From: Emergencia sp. | GTDB taxonomy: Bacteria > Bacillota > Clostridia > Peptostreptococcales > Anaerovoracaceae | Direction of reading: 5' to 3' | Assembly: GCA_022767345.1 (NCBI GenBank) | Contig: JALEOD010000042.1 | Location: 105,256 to 169,255, forward strand | Length of the DNA stretch: 64,000 nt | Part shown: one piece after another, positions 26,469 to 34,770 of the stretch | Layout of the letters: every line of letters begins with the position of its first letter | Numbering within the stretch: the first letter of the stretch is position 1 | Made by a program: the position numbers and the translations under genes | The notes under the pieces: model-generated | Told to the model about the DNA's origin: nothing | The model's database searches: none | Seen by the model: the letters and a program-made list of their open reading frames with translations, nothing else

Positions 26469-26672
26469 TTATTTTCCAGCTAACTGCTGTTCAGCCATTT
26501 CTACAAGCTTCTTAGTCATATAGCCACCTACATAACCATTCTGTCTTGCAGTCATGTTACCCTTGTCAGCCTGTTCATAGTTGGACAGACCCAGTTCGTT
26601 TGCAACCTCAGTTTTCAGGTTGTTTAATGCCGGTTTAACGTTGGCATTGTTTGTTTTCTGCTGTAAATTCAT
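26469..26672 (-). CDS. alpha/beta-type small acid-soluble spore protein
   Basis: A 67-residue spore-core DNA-binding protein that protects DNA in dormant spores and is degraded by GPR at germination. The GPR site region LKTEVANELGL and the second signature GNMTARQNGYVGGYMTKKLV are both clear. The start at 26672 follows AGGAGGTGAAAGAT; an ATG three codons earlier lies inside that site. The gene is good evidence that the organism sporulates, and a forespore sigma-G promoter would be expected. Confidence 0.95.
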   Translation of the reverse strand: MNLQQKTNNANVKPALNNLKTEVANELGLSNYEQADKGNMTARQNGYVGGYMTKKLVEMAEQQLAGK

Positions 26673-26745
26673 ATCTTTCACCTCCTGTTTACGTTATTAA
26701 TTTAACCCGTCAGGAGATTTCTATGTCTTGTAATTTTTGGATAAA

Positions 26746-28788
26746 TTACAGCTCCAATTTTATGTCATCGCCAAACATTTTCTGAATACGCTGTTTCAGC
26801 TTTTGCAGTTCGTCTGCTTCAAGGCCCGGATCGCTGTCGATAATTTTCTTTGCCGTATCTTTGGCTTTTTCCAAAACGTCTGCATGACGCACAAGGTCGC
26901 TCAAGTGCATTTCCGGAAGTCCGTGCTGTCTGGTGCCAAAGAGTTCCCCCGGACCTCTAAGCCGCAAATCCGCCTCCGCTATTTCAAAGCCGTCGCAGGT
27001 ACTTACCATAATCTGGTTTCTCTCTTTTGCCACTTCGCTGTCAGAACCGCTGATGAGAAAACAGTAAGACTGATCGTCTCCTCTGCCGACTCTGCCTCTA
27101 AGCTGGTGCAGCTGGGCAAGGCCGAACCTTTCTGCATTTTCGATGACCATCACTGTCGCGTTAGGCACGTTGATACCGACCTCGATGACTACTGTAGAAA
27201 CCAGCACATTGATGTATCCCTTAGCAAATTCCTGCATGATAAAATCTTTTTCTTCCTGCTTCATGGCGCCGTGAACCAGTGCTACCTGAAAGTCTTTCAA
27301 CTTGTTAGAAAGCTCTGTGTAAAGCTCCTCTGCAGATTTTGCATCCACTTTTTCTGACTCTTCAATGAGGGGCGCCACCACATAAGCCTGCTTTCCAGCT
27401 GCCAATTGCTTTTTCACAAAGCCATATACCCTGCCGCGCTCATCGCCGTGAAACAAAGTGGTCTTGATGGTTTTTCGCCCTTTCGGCATGGTTCTGATCT
27501 GGGAAATATCCAAATCCCCATAAAGAATCACCGCAAGTGTTCTTGGAATCGGTGTTGCAGTCATGACAAGAACGTTAGGATTCTGCCCTTTTTTTGATAG
27601 CAGACTTCTCTGATTGACACCAAATCTGTGCTGCTCATCTGTTATTACCATGCCCAAATTTTTAAATTTTACATCAGGCTGAATCACCGCATGGGTACCA
27701 ATGAGCACCTGAATCTCTCCGCGTTCAAGTTTTTCTAAAGTCTGCCGCTTTTCCGCCGCTTTCATGGAACTGCACAGAAGTCCGGTTTCTATGCCGTAAG
27801 GCGCGAAATCCGTCGTCAGCGACTGCATATGCTGCTTGGCAAGAAGTTCTGTCGGCGCCATCATCACGCTCTGAAAACCGCATTTTGCAGCGGCAAACAT
27901 TGCCATCTCCGCCACCACGGTTTTTCCGCTTCCTACATCACCTTGAATCAGCCTGTTCATGACCTTCTCGGAGGATAAGTCTTTTTTCATATCTTCCCAA
28001 ACAGATGCCTGTCCTTCTGTCAGCAAAAAAGGCAGGTTTTCGATAAAAGGCTCCGCCTTGCTGCCGTCGATGACAATTCCACCGGTATCTTTTCTCGTTT
28101 CATTTTTAATATAAAAAAGTCCCGTTTCCAGCGTCAGAAGCTCATCGAAGATCAGTCTGAATTTACCCTGCAGCATCCGCTTTGCATCCCTGGGAAAATG
28201 AATATTTTCCAGCGCAAAGCCTTCGCTTGCCAGCCTGTTTTCTTTAACAATTTCAGAAGGCAGCCACTCCGGCATATCCTCATAGAGCACACTGATCTGT
28301 TTCTGCAGCTTTCTGATTTCGTTTTGAGAAATACCGGAAATCATCGGATAAACCGGAATAATACCCCTGATATCCGCAGGGTCCCCTTTTTTATGGAATT
28401 CCGGATGGACCATCTGCAGCCTGTCATAATTGGCAGTCACCCTGCCGTAAAAGGTATATTCCTGATTGATATTGAACAGATTTGCGATATATCTTCCATT
28501 AAAAAAGACCACTTCAATCGTACCGGTCTCATCAGAAATCAGCAAAGTCAGCGGTGTATTTTTCTTATATGGATTTCCCGAATAACGTCTTGAGAGTACT
28601 TTTCCAAAGACCAGCGCATCCTTACCCGGCTGCAGAGATCCTATCGGAATTACTTCTCGTCTGTCCTCGTATTTTCTTGGAAAAAAACACAGCAAATCCT
28701 CCAAGGTGTGAATCCCCGCCTTGGCAAAGTTCTGTGCCTTTTTCGGACCAACGCCTTTTAAAGTATCTATCTTATCAGTGCGCTGCAT
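26746..28788 (-). CDS. recG: ATP-dependent DNA helicase RecG
   Basis: RecG remodels stalled replication forks and recombination intermediates. The 680-residue protein has the N-terminal wedge domain with an OB fold (about 50-150), helicase motif I GDVGSGKTVVAEMA, motif II as DEQHRFG, motif III VMTATPIPRTLA, and motif VI QLRGRVGRGDDQS. The start overlaps the Asp23 gene by 14 bp. Confidence 0.97.
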   Translation of the reverse strand: MQRTDKIDTLKGVGPKKAQNFAKAGIHTLEDLLCFFPRKYEDRREVIPIGSLQPGKDALVFGKVLSRRYSGNPYKKNTPLTLLISDETGTIEVVFFNGRYIANLFNINQEYTFYGRVTANYDRLQMVHPEFHKKGDPADIRGIIPVYPMISGISQNEIRKLQKQISVLYEDMPEWLPSEIVKENRLASEGFALENIHFPRDAKRMLQGKFRLIFDELLTLETGLFYIKNETRKDTGGIVIDGSKAEPFIENLPFLLTEGQASVWEDMKKDLSSEKVMNRLIQGDVGSGKTVVAEMAMFAAAKCGFQSVMMAPTELLAKQHMQSLTTDFAPYGIETGLLCSSMKAAEKRQTLEKLERGEIQVLIGTHAVIQPDVKFKNLGMVITDEQHRFGVNQRSLLSKKGQNPNVLVMTATPIPRTLAVILYGDLDISQIRTMPKGRKTIKTTLFHGDERGRVYGFVKKQLAAGKQAYVVAPLIEESEKVDAKSAEELYTELSNKLKDFQVALVHGAMKQEEKDFIMQEFAKGYINVLVSTVVIEVGINVPNATVMVIENAERFGLAQLHQLRGRVGRGDDQSYCFLISGSDSEVAKERNQIMVSTCDGFEIAEADLRLRGPGELFGTRQHGLPEMHLSDLVRHADVLEKAKDTAKKIIDSDPGLEADELQKLKQRIQKMFGDDIKLEL

Positions 28789-29191
28789 ATCGTTTAATAA
28801 CCTCTAAGTTTCTTCTCGCAATCTGCCTGGATTTCACACCAGTAATGCGAATGGTAATCTGTCTCGGCTTCTGCCCCAGTTTCTGCTGTATCTTCTCTGC
28901 AATGTCATCGCCCAGCACATCGGTCAGACTGCGAATGCTGGTTCCGAATTTTACAATGACAGAAAAAGCTAAATCCACGCTTTCACCGTCAAAGCTTTTC
29001 TCTGTCTCTATGTGACCTGCAAACTCGCCGAGACTGTATTTCTGATCACTTCCAATCTGGCGTCCCTTTTTGGTTGCGGGAAAAACCCTGCCTAAACAGG
29101 TTTCGCTCTTAAAGCATTCTGCGATTACCTGCGCAAACATGATATCGGAAATAGAAATTTCGCCCAGCTCTGTGTCTCTTGCTATCGTCAA
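28775..29191 (-). CDS. Asp23/Gls24-family envelope stress protein
   Basis: A small Asp23-domain protein of 138 residues, with GEISISDIMFAQVIAECF at the start and the family-typical SVDLAFSVIVKFGTSI. In B. subtilis the equivalent YloU gene lies between rpmB and the DAK-domain gene yloV. Here recG follows directly and no DAK gene is present. The TTG at 29191 is preceded by GAGGTG at normal spacing; a GTG three codons earlier is part of that Shine-Dalgarno sequence. Confidence 0.85.
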   Translation of the reverse strand: MTIARDTELGEISISDIMFAQVIAECFKSETCLGRVFPATKKGRQIGSDQKYSLGEFAGHIETEKSFDGESVDLAFSVIVKFGTSIRSLTDVLGDDIAEKIQQKLGQKPRQITIRITGVKSRQIARRNLEVIKRYAAH

Positions 29192-29474
29192 TGGATTCAC
29201 CTCGTTTATCTTACTATTTATAGTTTACCCTCCCGGACAAACTATCGCAAGCATTTTCTTTTATCAGATTGCGGCAAAAACAAATTTCTATTTTGAAAAC
29301 GCAGTTTTGACCGTAATTGCTGATTTTTAGTGCTATACGGTCAGATCCTGCGATTCATTTCAAAGCGAAGGATTGGCGGTATATATATTGGATAATTCTA
29401 CTTTACGTAGGTACATAAACTGCAGGAAACATGATAATATCTTTTTAGGAAATCAATGAAGGAGGAATTAAAAT

Positions 29475-30248
29475 ATGATTAAATTTGTAATTGAGAAAGA
29501 AAACAGACAATATATTCCATGTATTGCAGAGATTCCTGAGAACTGTACGAAAATAGTCATTTTAATACATGGACTTTCAAGCAGTAAGGAAAGTGAAAAC
29601 GCATCGTATATGATGAAGTACTTTGTGGAAAAAGGTACAGGCGCGATTGCTTATGATCAGCCGGGCCATGGATCGCAAGAAGCTGCAAATGAAAAACTGC
29701 TGCTGGAAAATTGTCTCGACAGCCTGTCTTCTGTTGAAAAATATCTTGTACAAAAATATCCCGATGCAGAAATCTGTTACTTTGGCTCAAGTTTTGGAGG
29801 CTATGTGCTTGGGATTTACCTTGCAAGAAAACTAAACTCCGGCCTTAAAGCATTTATGCGCTGTTCTGCTGTCATATTTCCGCAAATGATCGTTGGAGAT
29901 GTCCACGCAGAGCCTGATCCCAAAGCGATGGAATTGCTAAACAGACAAGGATACATAGATGCTGTCGTAGATGGACAGCAGGTCAGATTCTTAAAAGAGT
30001 TTTTAGAGGAACTCAAAGCAAACAGTATGATTGATATTTACAATGAAGCTTTACCTGATAACGCTGTAATTTCATTTGTACATGGAGAAGAGGATTCTGT
30101 AGTTCCCGTACAGGCAGTAAAAGCATTTGCGGAAAAACATGGTTATCCGATTGCAATCATTCCAGGGGAAGGTCACTCTATCAGCAATTCACCTGAATCT
30201 CCTGCAATCGTTGCAAATCGGGCATATGAATTTTTCTGGGAGGTATAA
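29475..30248 (+). CDS. alpha/beta hydrolase
   Basis: A 257-residue serine hydrolase. The oxyanion region is HGLSSSKESENA, the nucleophile elbow GSSFGG (Ser near residue 104), the acid is likely Asp in GEEDSVVP, and the histidine is in GEGHSIS. The size and lack of a signal peptide suggest a cytoplasmic esterase or acyl hydrolase; the substrate is unknown. GAAGGAGG precedes the ATG. It interrupts the rpmB-Asp23 neighbourhood on the opposite strand, which suggests insertion. The 283 bp upstream show nothing else I can define. Confidence 0.88.
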   Translation: MIKFVIEKENRQYIPCIAEIPENCTKIVILIHGLSSSKESENASYMMKYFVEKGTGAIAYDQPGHGSQEAANEKLLLENCLDSLSSVEKYLVQKYPDAEICYFGSSFGGYVLGIYLARKLNSGLKAFMRCSAVIFPQMIVGDVHAEPDPKAMELLNRQGYIDAVVDGQQVRFLKEFLEELKANSMIDIYNEALPDNAVISFVHGEEDSVVPVQAVKAFAEKHGYPIAIIPGEGHSISNSPESPAIVANRAYEFFWEV

Positions 30249-30316
30249 ATCTACTTACCGGCAAAAATCATGCACCAAACTTCCCTCTTCTGCATAAAAT
30301 ACATCAGGTGAATTAT

Positions 30317-30508
30317 ATGGGAAATTATCATAACTGCAATAAAAAAAGAAAAGTGTTCTGTCACGATAAGGAAGCAAAGGATATCGGGTTCATTCTGATT
30401 GTATTTGGTGTGATTACAGTCTTTGCCTTTTTTCTGCCGCCCAAGGCATGGATTCTTCTGCTCGGCGCAGTTTTAGTCATCTGCGGCATCAGTCTTATGA
30501 AGAAATAA
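30317..30508 (+). CDS. small two-helix membrane protein
   Basis: A 63-residue protein, MGNYHNCNKKRKVFCHDKEA then two hydrophobic helices (IGFILIVFGVITVFAFFL; AWILLLGAVLVICGISLM) and a basic end. A Cys/His-containing polar head precedes the membrane part. I do not recognise a family. The ATG at 30317 follows CAGGTG. It may be cotranscribed with the hydrolase 69 bp upstream. Confidence 0.6.
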   Translation: MGNYHNCNKKRKVFCHDKEAKDIGFILIVFGVITVFAFFLPPKAWILLLGAVLVICGISLMKK

Positions 30509-30510
30509 AA

Positions 30511-30637
30511 CAATTCGCAAATTGAATTAAGCTTCGCCGTAGCTTCTTGCTGCTCAGTCTTCACCTTCGGCTCGCCTTTGCAGAGAAGCCTCGCGTTTGA
30601 CCTACCAACAATTTGCTTCGCAAATTGGGTTAGGTCA
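30511..30637. repeat. intergenic hairpin element, word TTCGCAAATTG
   Basis: The 11-mer TTCGCAAATTG occurs at 30514-30524 and again at 30617-30627. The second copy is half of a strong hairpin: TGACCTA (30598-30604) and CAATTTGC (30609-30616) pair with GCAAATTG (30620-30627) and TAGGTCA (30631-30637) around a TTC loop. Variants of GCTTCGC/CTTCGG recur in the 75 bp between. There is no ORF. Its design recalls the other word-array elements of the window. Confidence 0.55.
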
Positions 30638-30642
30638 TAAGC

Positions 30643-30671
30643 AAAAAACCCGCTGAATTTCAGCGGGTTTC
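30643..30671 (-). terminator. terminator of rpmB
   Basis: AACCCGCTGAA and TTCAGCGGGTT pair perfectly, followed by a T-run on the minus strand. Confidence 0.88.
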
Positions 30672-30682
30672 TCTTAGCGTCA

Positions 30683-30874
30683 TTAGATGGCACGGTTAAT
30701 CTTGTTTGATCTGATGCATCTTGTACATACATTGGCTCTTCTTACTGTACCATTGTCGTTGATTCTTACAGTCTGAATGTTTGCATTCCACTTTCTTCTA
30801 GTGTGTCTGTTGGAATGGGAAACAGCGTTTCCAGAAACCTGACCTTTTCCGCAAATTTCGCATTTTCTTGACAT
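30683..30874 (-). CDS. rpmB: 50S ribosomal protein L28
   Basis: A 63-residue L28 of the zinc-binding type: CEIC at 5-8 and CTRC near 52-55. The body (SHSNRHTRRKWNANIQTVR) is typical. GGAGGTGCGGTAG precedes the ATG. In many Bacillota rpmB is divergent from or next to the Asp23/recG genes; here two plus-strand genes lie in between. Confidence 0.97.
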   Translation of the reverse strand: MSRKCEICGKGQVSGNAVSHSNRHTRRKWNANIQTVRINDNGTVRRANVCTRCIRSNKINRAI

Positions 30875-31000
30875 CTACCGCACCTCCTTATAGTTATGTT
30901 AAGCATGTCTTGCATTTTTTCAACTTAAATTTGTTCATATCGAACAAGCGATATTATATCACAGTTTCTATGGTAATTACAAGCATTTTTTTAAAATACC

Positions 31001-31531
31001 TTAGAAATTTTCTAAGACTACAGCGCTGCCCTTTGATAAGGATGCTGCGAGGTCGATAACCCGCTGGTTTTTGCTGCCGCGGAACGGCAGTGTTAAATCC
31101 CGCAAGTTTTCCTCATATTTTCCGTCGATGAGGATATCTACGAGAGGCAAAAGTTCCGCAAGGGCCTGCTGCATCTTTGCCATGGAAAAAAGGTCCTCAA
31201 AAGTATAGCCTGAATACATGATGACGGAAAGCCCTCTTTTTTTAATTTCCCTTGCAAGGGCAAGAAATCCCCCCGGCTGACATGCTGGCTCTCCACCGCT
31301 GAAGGTCACTCCGTCTAAAAGCGGATTTGCGTCAATTTCGGCTAAGATACGCTCTATGCTGTAGTCATAGCCTCCCTCAAAGTCGTGGGTAACCGCATTA
31401 TGACAGCCCGGACAGTGATGGGGACAGCCCTGGCTGAAAACGACGAACCGGATACCCGGTCCGTCGACAATAGATTCTTTTACGACCCCTGCAATGCGCA
31501 GAGTCTGTTCTTGATTATTTGTCATTTGCAT
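31001..31531 (-). CDS. nrdG: anaerobic ribonucleoside-triphosphate reductase activating protein
   Basis: NrdG is the radical-SAM activase that installs the glycyl radical in NrdD. The CxxxCxxC cluster motif is in SQGCPHHCPGCHNAV, and TFSGGEPACQPGG is the SAM-binding GGE motif. The product is about 176 residues. The start is placed at the ATG directly after the nrdD stop (31531); an ATG two codons later is an alternative. The two genes are translationally coupled. Confidence 0.95.
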   Translation of the reverse strand: MQMTNNQEQTLRIAGVVKESIVDGPGIRFVVFSQGCPHHCPGCHNAVTHDFEGGYDYSIERILAEIDANPLLDGVTFSGGEPACQPGGFLALAREIKKRGLSVIMYSGYTFEDLFSMAKMQQALAELLPLVDILIDGKYEENLRDLTLPFRGSKNQRVIDLAASLSKGSAVVLENF

Positions 31532-31532
31532 C

Positions 31533-33878
31533 TCAGATTTTTTCAAAACCTTCACCGATTCCATGCTTTACACGATCCTTTTCCTCGGAAGTCTTTGCAT
31601 CGTTCCAGTGATCCATAGTACCTACCAGATATCCGGTAATTCTTCTGATTCTTTCAAAATCAGGGTTGCCGTCTCCCTCTCTGCGTCCGCAGGCCGGGCA
31701 TTCGTTATCGATGATGCCGGTGTAACCGCAAACCGGGTCTCTGTCTACCGGGTGATTGATGGAACCGTAACCTACCCCGCTCTCTTTCATGCATCTTACA
31801 ACCTTTTCAAAGGCGTCCACATTCTTCAGCGGATCGCCGTCCAGCTCGATGTAGGAAATATGACCGCCGTTGGTCAGTGCGTGGAACGGCGCTTCTTTCT
31901 TGATTTTATCAAAAGCGTTAATGCTGTAATATACAGGCACATGGAAACTGTTCGTATAATAATCTCTATCCGTTACGCCGGGAATTACACCGTATTTTTC
32001 CTTATCGATTCTGACAAATCTGCCGGAAAGTCCTTCTGCCGGTGTTGCAATCAATGACCAGTTAAGACCGGTTTTTCTGGCTTCCTCGTCCATGCGTTTT
32101 CTCATGTAAGCGACAATTTCAAGTCCCAGCTTCTCTGCTTCTTCGGACTCGCCGTGATGCACGCCAATCAGCGCCTTCAGTGCTTCCGCAAGACCGATAA
32201 AACCAATGGTCAATGTGCCGTGCTTCAGTACTTCTTCCACCGTGTCGTCTGGTTTTAAGCCCTTGGAGTCAATCCAAACACCCTGTCCCATGAGGAACGG
32301 GAAGTTCTTAACCTTCTTCATGCACTGAATCTTGTATCTTTCGTTGAGCTGACCAATTGCGATATCAATCATATGGTCAAGACCATCGAAGAAAATATCT
32401 ACATCGCCTTTGGCTTTAATTGCAAGGCGCGGCAGGTTGATAGATGTGAAAGAAAGATTTCCTCTTCCGTATACGATTTCTCTGGATGGGTCGTGGACAT
32501 TTCCAATCACACGGGTTCTGCAGCCCATGTAAGCGCATTCTGTTTCCGGGCGGCCTTCTTTGTAATACTGCAGATTAAAAGGCGCATCCAGAAATGAAAA
32601 GTTTGGAAACAGTCTCTTTGCAGACACCCTGCATGCCAGCTTGAACAGATCGTAGTTCGGATCTTCCGGATTGTAGCTGACGCCTTCCTTCACCTTAAAA
32701 ATCTGAATCGGGAAAATCGGCGTTTCACCGTTGCCAAGACCAGCTTCTGTCGCTTTCATGATGCATTCCATAACAAGACGCCCTTCCGGAGAAGTGTCGG
32801 TACCATAGTTCAGAGAACTGAACGGCACCTGTGCGCCAGCTCTGGAATGCATGGTATTTAAGTTATGAATCAGAGCCTCCATCGCTTGATAGGTTTTTCT
32901 TCTGATTTCTTTATCAGTGAATTTCTTTGCCATCCTCTGCAGCTTTTCGATTTCCTCAGCAGAAGCGTATTCTTTCAGTGCCTGTGCCTCAAGTTCCAGA
33001 TAGTTGTTGTCCCATGCCATGCAAGGCCCTACACCGTATTTTTCTTCAATGGCTGCGGTAATGGCCTTTGTCTTTGCGCTGCCGTCCTCTACATCACAGA
33101 TTCCCTCCAGCAGCTTTCCTAAATTTCTGTAGTAAAGCTTTGTAAAGGATTTACGAACGCCCGGCGCCATGCTGTAATCAAAGTTCGGCACGGACTGCCC
33201 GCCATGCTGGTCATTCTGGTCTGACTGAATCGCAATGCAAGCCAGCGCTGCGTAACTTTCAATGCTGTTGGGTTCTCTCAGATGTCCGTGACCTGTAGAA
33301 AAACCATCCTTCAACAGCTCTACAAGGTCAATCTGGCAGCACGTCATAGTCAGTGTATAAAAGTCCATGTCATGAATATGGATATCGCCGTTATCGTGCG
33401 CTTTTACATATTTAGGATCGATGACGTACATCTTATAGAATTCTTTGGAACCTTCAGAACCGTATTTCAGCATGGTTCCCATGGCAGTGTTTCCATCGAT
33501 ATTCGCATTCTCGCGCTTTACATCATTGTCCTTTGCTTCCTTAAATGTCAAATCTTCATAAACGCGCATGAGCTTGGTGTTCATATCGCGAACTCTGGTA
33601 CGCTCTGCTCTGTAAAGAATATATTCCTTTGCCGTTCTGGCATGTCCTGCTTCAATCAAAACCTTTTCGACAGCATCCTGAATCTGTTCAACAGTCGGTG
33701 TAGAATTGTGACAGATTTCAAGAAGATAAAGTTCCACCTGTCTTGCAAGGTATGCAGCCATATCTCTGTCCTTACCGCCAAGTACCTGGGCGGCTTTAAA
33801 AATGGCTTCTGTAATCTTTTCTACGTCAAAGTTTACCGTTCTGCCGTCTCTCTTGACGATTTTCATGATACTTTCCAT
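31533..33878 (-). CDS. nrdD: anaerobic (class III) ribonucleoside-triphosphate reductase
   Basis: NrdD makes dNTPs from NTPs without oxygen. The 781-residue protein has an N-terminal ATP-cone (VKRDGRTVNFDVEKITEAIF, about 5-95), the large barrel, a C-terminal zinc site (CGYTG and CPACGR) and the glycyl-radical region RRITGYLVGTMDHWN near residue 750. The start has AAGGAG before it. It forms an operon with nrdG. I could not identify a convincing NrdR box upstream. Confidence 0.97.
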   Translation of the reverse strand: MESIMKIVKRDGRTVNFDVEKITEAIFKAAQVLGGKDRDMAAYLARQVELYLLEICHNSTPTVEQIQDAVEKVLIEAGHARTAKEYILYRAERTRVRDMNTKLMRVYEDLTFKEAKDNDVKRENANIDGNTAMGTMLKYGSEGSKEFYKMYVIDPKYVKAHDNGDIHIHDMDFYTLTMTCCQIDLVELLKDGFSTGHGHLREPNSIESYAALACIAIQSDQNDQHGGQSVPNFDYSMAPGVRKSFTKLYYRNLGKLLEGICDVEDGSAKTKAITAAIEEKYGVGPCMAWDNNYLELEAQALKEYASAEEIEKLQRMAKKFTDKEIRRKTYQAMEALIHNLNTMHSRAGAQVPFSSLNYGTDTSPEGRLVMECIMKATEAGLGNGETPIFPIQIFKVKEGVSYNPEDPNYDLFKLACRVSAKRLFPNFSFLDAPFNLQYYKEGRPETECAYMGCRTRVIGNVHDPSREIVYGRGNLSFTSINLPRLAIKAKGDVDIFFDGLDHMIDIAIGQLNERYKIQCMKKVKNFPFLMGQGVWIDSKGLKPDDTVEEVLKHGTLTIGFIGLAEALKALIGVHHGESEEAEKLGLEIVAYMRKRMDEEARKTGLNWSLIATPAEGLSGRFVRIDKEKYGVIPGVTDRDYYTNSFHVPVYYSINAFDKIKKEAPFHALTNGGHISYIELDGDPLKNVDAFEKVVRCMKESGVGYGSINHPVDRDPVCGYTGIIDNECPACGRREGDGNPDFERIRRITGYLVGTMDHWNDAKTSEEKDRVKHGIGEGFEKI

Positions 33879-34004
33879 TTCGCGAGTTCTCCTTCATATC
33901 CACAACATCTAGTATTTTTTTCATATTTTCCAAAAGTGATTATACTATTGTTACCACGTAAGGTCAACTACTAAACACAAATAATTAAAAAAAATGCAAT
34001 GCAA

Positions 34005-34044
34005 ATAAAAAGCACATCCGGCGGGACGTGCGCAGGATGTGCTC
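34005..34044 (-). terminator. terminator of the GNAT gene at 34069
   Basis: GCACATCC and GGATGTGC flank a GC-rich loop and are followed on the minus strand by TTTTTATTT. Confidence 0.8.
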
Positions 34045-34068
34045 ATTTCAATCGCTCAATCCGAAAAT

Positions 34069-34605
34069 CTATTTATGAAGTTTTTCGTAATACTCTGCTC
34101 TCAGCATGGACTTCAGCTGAAGATTGATATATTTGCCGTTTTTCTTGCCGGCATTTCTCATCAGTCCCTCGTTCTTAAAACCAACTTTCTCATATAAAGA
34201 GGCCGCAATTTTATTTGCTTCAAAATGGTCAATGGTCACTCGTTCCATATGCAGATTGATAAAGGCATACTCCAAAATCAAACGAAGCGCCTCTTCTCCA
34301 TAGCCTTTGCCCCGATTGGTGGGGTCTGCAATATAAATTCTTGTGATATCCAGAGAGTCATCGTGGGTATCAATTCTGGAAAGAAAAATTTTTCCAATAG
34401 GTTTATCCTCTGGCTTTTCTGTAATGGTAAACTGCAACTTAGTCGAATCTAAACTGTATTTAACATATTCAGTTACTATTTCCTCGTAGGATCTTCCCTC
34501 ATCTATAGTAAAAAACTCCGTCACTTCAGGAAGTGTTTCCCATTCCGCAAAATACCGGCAGTCATCAAATACCGTTTCCCTGATGATTAAGCTCTTTGAT
34601 TCCAT
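34069..34605 (-). CDS. GNAT-family N-acetyltransferase (RimJ/RimL type)
   Basis: A 178-residue acetyltransferase. The acetyl-CoA loop is ADPTNRGKGYGEEAL, followed by NLHMERVTIDHFEANKIAASLYEKVGF, which is typical of the ribosomal-protein-acetylating and spermidine-acetylating subgroup. The substrate is not predictable. GGGAGAC precedes the ATG. Monocistronic. Confidence 0.85.
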   Translation of the reverse strand: MESKSLIIRETVFDDCRYFAEWETLPEVTEFFTIDEGRSYEEIVTEYVKYSLDSTKLQFTITEKPEDKPIGKIFLSRIDTHDDSLDITRIYIADPTNRGKGYGEEALRLILEYAFINLHMERVTIDHFEANKIAASLYEKVGFKNEGLMRNAGKKNGKYINLQLKSMLRAEYYEKLHK

Positions 34606-34770
34606 CTTTTGTCTCCCGTTAATTATTAAGATTGTGTGAAGTTTTTTAAAAAAACTACTAATTTCTCCTTCTTTATGGTATCATTATATATGATTTTTTA
34701 TGTAAAATAAATGATTATTTCAAAAAAAAATGAAAATAAATATATACAATGATACAAAGGAGATTTACTA

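Noticed and set aside
33879..34004. NrdR boxes upstream of nrdD
   Set aside because: No pair of sequences close to the NrdR consensus could be found by eye.
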